NCBI GenBank assembly: GCA_963969395.1
Contig: OZ017796.1
Span: forward strand, 16,432,501 to 16,496,500
Direction of reading: 5' to 3'
Length of the DNA stretch: 64,000 bases
Origin: Pseudoscleropodium purum
Taxonomy: Eukaryota; Streptophyta; Bryopsida; Hypnales; Brachytheciaceae
Shown here one piece after another: positions 60,747 to 64,000 of this stretch (its first letter is position 1; each line of letters starts with the position of its first letter). The notes beneath the pieces were generated by a model that did no database searches, was not told the origin of the DNA, and worked only from the letters and a program-made list of their open reading frames with translations. The position numbers and the translations under genes were made by a program.

Positions 60747-63700
60747 TCAAGAGAAGAATCCAAATAGGTCAGGGTAGGCCTGTGCCCCGTAACCCCCGTT
60801 GGCTCCACCAGAACTCTCCGAATCTCTATACAACATTGAGGAATACAAAGACGAGGGACTATTATTCGCATCTCCACACAACACAGACTGCATCGGCTCT
60901 GGCGTTGCAGCATACGAAGTGGCCCTGGACTCAAAGCTGGGTCTCTCATATGCAGCCACCGTCACTGCCATATTGTTATGCCCGTAGGAGGAGTTGTCAT
61001 ACCTCGGATCAACCGAGTATGACCTCAAAGCCCCACGGTGGGATAAATCCTCTTCCTCCCTCGCTGTGTACAACGACGAATACGAATATGGGGAATCAAA
61101 GTTGGGTATTTCAGTTTGGGAGCTCGAGTACGAAGGCTCATATGAGCCGTACGCCCTTGCTCTGTATGCCGTGACATCCTCAAATAGAGACGGCACGTAC
61201 GATGGCACACGGTCCGACGTCTCGTACGAAGAGTTGTATCTCCTGTCGGGGTTGTATCCCCTGTCAAAGTCGACAGGATTGTTATAAGAATTGCTGTAGG
61301 AATTACGAGTGTTGGAGTGGTCATTGGAATTGGGAGAAGAATAGGAGAATCGGTAAGCTGGATCATTGTACGGAACGTATGTGGTGTCTACCCTGCGGAG
61401 ATTGAAGGGGTCTTCAAAGTACGCTGCTCGGGGCTTGTAAGGGAAAGAGACATATGCCTTGTCCTCTTTCTTCTTGGCAGGAGGGGCGTCCTCACCAAGC
61501 GCCTCAGATTGAGCCGCTTCCACTGCAGTTGGTTCCAAGGTTGCTCCTGCAAGCTCTTCTACAACTGTGGGCTTCTCAAGATTGGCTTCCTCGGATACAA
61601 TTGCTAGAGCTGGAGCTAGAGCTTCCTCTGAATCTACGGCAGCTGCTGCTTCAGGTTCTGTTGTTGCAGGGACTGGATCAGCTGCTTCTGGTGGAGGAGA
61701 AGGTGTTTCCACCACAAGGGGAGGCGGGGCAAGCTCCATTGCTGCTGGTGGAGCTTTCGATGCCAGTCGCGTCTTGCGTTCCTTGGATAGATACTCTGCA
61801 AACCTGCATCAACAAGCAATTGATGTCAGGGTAGAGCACAGGAGAATATTCAAAATGCCCATCTATGGAATTTTTGAAGAACTCCGCAGTCAGATTGCGA
61901 AAAGTGTTTTTTCAGAAGGGGCGACGTTTTATATAACCAGAGTCAAAGAAGAACATTGCCTATTTTGGACAAAGATAAATGAGATTGGACCAAGGACGTC
62001 CCTATTCAGCGAAGGAAACTGCAAAACCTAGACTTCTTTACTTGAAAATGACTGGTTTGATTGGCCGCCTTGTGAAATTTAGATGGGGCAAAATTTTGCA
62101 TCGCCTAATCAGCAAAGAGCATTGCATTCTTTGGTTTAAATATTGCTAAATTCGGTCTAAAGATACTCCCCATATCGCCTACTCAAAATGTTTAAAAAAA
62201 CTAATCTAGGTCTATAGGGGTTAAAAGGGGAGTACCTGTAGAGTGCCTCCCGGTTGGTTCCAGCAGAAGGTGTAGAGACAAGTTTGTTGGTTTGGAAATC
62301 ACGTTGCATGACTGGCTCATCCAGAAGGTGATTGGCGGTTGTAATGAGTTTCAGCAGATTGTACTCTGAGGAGTCATCCACGGATGCCAGAGCCCTGTTC
62401 ATGTTGTCGGTCTGCATACGTAGCCAACATGGTACAGTCTCCACAATCTCACATACCAAGGATTCAACGTTTGAGAATGACAAATTCAATTGACCATACC
62501 TCGAATCAAGCCAAACTTATATCACTGGAATCAATGAAAAATTTTCCATGTGTTGTTCAAAAAATAAACAAAGTTCAACTCAAGAAAGTCTTCAAAAAGG
62601 CCTCAAAATGCGAAAAAGCATGACACAAACTTCGAGACTCCACAACCGCACAACCTCACATACGAAGTTGTTGCTCATGTCTGGGAAACTACCATAACCA
62701 TGAGATTCCAAGTGATTGTAAAACTCCACATTTACACACATTGTACGAGTGAGATTTACCTGAATTCGGAGGTAATTGGAGGTGCATTGTTGCGACTGGA
62801 AGAGATTGGAGACGTTGTAGTCCACCATGTCCGCGCTTGCATTGAACACCATGTCCACCAAAGGTGCCTCACCCTTGTTAGCTAGCCAGTCTACAATCTC
62901 CCACGTCGCCACGTCCTTGTCATAGCCCACGGAATGCTGGCCGGTGCCTAGTGATAACACCAAGGTATCGCAGTAGCTCTACACAATTTCTCCAAATGGT
63001 GACCACGTTAGAACAGATCACCCACTCCTGACCTCGCAGATTTAATTCAAGCGCTCGGGGTGGAGACTCAAAAAATTATAACTGTGTTTCTAAACTTCTA
63101 GAGCTAATAAGAGCCACCATTTATACTTTACGTTTTCAAAGTCCTTAAGTACATGCAATAATACTATTTATACCAATATCACTAAAACTTGAATGTCTTT
63201 ACGAGTGATATAGGATTACGAGCAAGTCATATAGGAAACTAAAGGCGGGGGGGTCTAAATATCAGAAAAAACATGCACGCAAAGTTGCAGTCGACGAATC
63301 GTTCAGGCTTAGACAAGCGAGGATGATATATTCACTTACCAAATTATCCACCCTGTGAGCCAAAGCCCCGCCGGATTGCGACTCCTTGATTGCCTGTGAG
63401 ATAGCCAGATAGGTCTACAGCTCCACCCAGATCACAGATCTTCATTTAATCATAAAATGAGAACGCAAGTGTGTCTAGGAATCGAAATCTTGGAGTAAAT
63501 GGACATTCAAGGCATTTTCTGTACTATCGTTCTTATCACGATATCCAAGATGATAATCGGAAGCACCAACAGCAGCAAGTTCACCCGTAAAGGATCAGAT
63601 TTTGTATCACAGAAATCAAAGAAAAACACATGTTGCTCTAATCCCTAAAAGATCTTGGACTACAGAAAGTCCTCATATGAACTCCTCAAACTCCAATAAA

Positions 63701-63950
63701 AAAAACGTAAAGCCCAAGTCGCAGCTCGTGATAAACCTAGGGCTGGACCTGTCATATATAGCAACAAGGAAAAACATACCGGATTGTTGACAGCAACACC
63801 GCCATCAATCAAGTTGAATTCCCGCATCTCGTTGGGCTCTCGTGAAGTGTCGGTCAAAGTAAAATGGATGGGAGGGAAGTACGTCGGTGCTGCTGAGGTA
63901 GCTCGACAAACTGTTTTAATGGGAGGGTTTTCAAGAGGGTCCCTCTGGGC
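60747..63950 (-). CDS. Patatin-like phospholipase, 3' part (5' end beyond window)
   Basis: Five exons are visible on the minus strand: 63950-63780, 63414-63340, 62978-62760, 62411-62236 and 61803-60747. They join in frame. The first reads RATSAAPTYFPPI and LIDGGVAVNNP. The DGG Asp is the second member of the Ser-Asp catalytic dyad; the GxSxG Ser and oxyanion loop lie off the right edge. Next come TYLAISQAIKES, then LVLSLGTG and NYLRIQ, all standard patatin-fold landmarks, and a C-terminal helix region (EALYRFAEYLSKERKTR). Patatin-like proteins hydrolyse acyl groups from glycerolipids. The last exon adds a long extension: about 60 residues rich in Pro, Ala and Glu, then about 250 rich in Tyr, Ser, Asn and Arg, with no recognised domain. 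This tail is unusual for the family. All introns are 348-432 bp. Confidence 0.88.
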
Positions 63951-64000
63951 CTGTTAATCACAAATGCATTATGGTTATACCGAAGTTGTGAGTTGCTATG

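Noticed and set aside
61454..62031. Overlapping + strand frames opposite the patatin tail
   Set aside because: They mirror the low-complexity Pro/Ala/Glu coding sequence on the minus strand, whose frame joins properly to the patatin exons.
1..64000. CRISPR arrays, operons, tRNA or rRNA genes
   Set aside because: The genome is plant nuclear. No regularly spaced identical repeats with unique spacers and no tRNA T-loop or rRNA core sequences were seen by eye.

Overview
This window is nuclear DNA from a land plant. The protein families (A-type cytochrome P450s, cytosolic pyruvate kinase, a PPR-SMR protein, a patatin-like lipase, a TKL-like kinase), the GT-AG introns of about 100-650 bp and the long AT-rich spacers all fit. 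The P450s have three introns at equivalent sites, whereas most angiosperm A-type P450s have one. I therefore infer a bryophyte-like or other non-seed plant, but the sequence does not prove it. No organellar genes, rRNA, tRNA or CRISPR arrays were recognised.

Layout. The left gene cluster (3.9-24.6 kb) holds a tandem P450 pair on the + strand. Copy 1 (3930-9134) is frameshifted and has swollen introns. Copy 2 (13121-15298) is intact and predicts 540 aa. They are followed by a four-exon pyruvate kinase (+, 17081-19510, 515 aa) and a six-exon PPR-SMR gene (-, 24614-20857, about 799 aa). Unresolved exon-like sequence lies upstream of the PPR gene (25-26.3 kb).

From 26.3 to 57 kb there is a roughly 31-kb AT-rich desert with no intact gene that I can support. 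It is full of mobile-element debris: TTAA-flanked elements with CCC-type ends, a fragment resembling the C-terminus of a piggyBac transposase, two very GC-rich hAT-type MITEs with perfect 8-bp target duplications, a degraded CACTA (tnp2-like) element, a possible MULE-type element with an internal 13-bp minisatellite, fold-back elements, a roughly 179-bp satellite-like tandem array, an 0.8-kb diverged direct duplication and several minisatellites.

The right cluster (57.9-64 kb) holds a two-exon protein kinase (+, 445 aa) with DFE in place of DFG. Converging on it is a patatin-like lipase (-) whose 5' part lies beyond the right edge and which carries a long low-complexity C-terminal extension.

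Apart from the P450 duplicates, neighbouring genes do not appear to form a pathway. The most notable signals are the concordant piggyBac-like evidence (TTAA elements plus a transposase remnant), the clean GC-rich hAT MITE family, the MITE family that also sits in the kinase intron, and the decay of one P450 paralog. All exon boundaries were set by reading frames, GT-AG sites and paralog comparison; none is transcript-verified.
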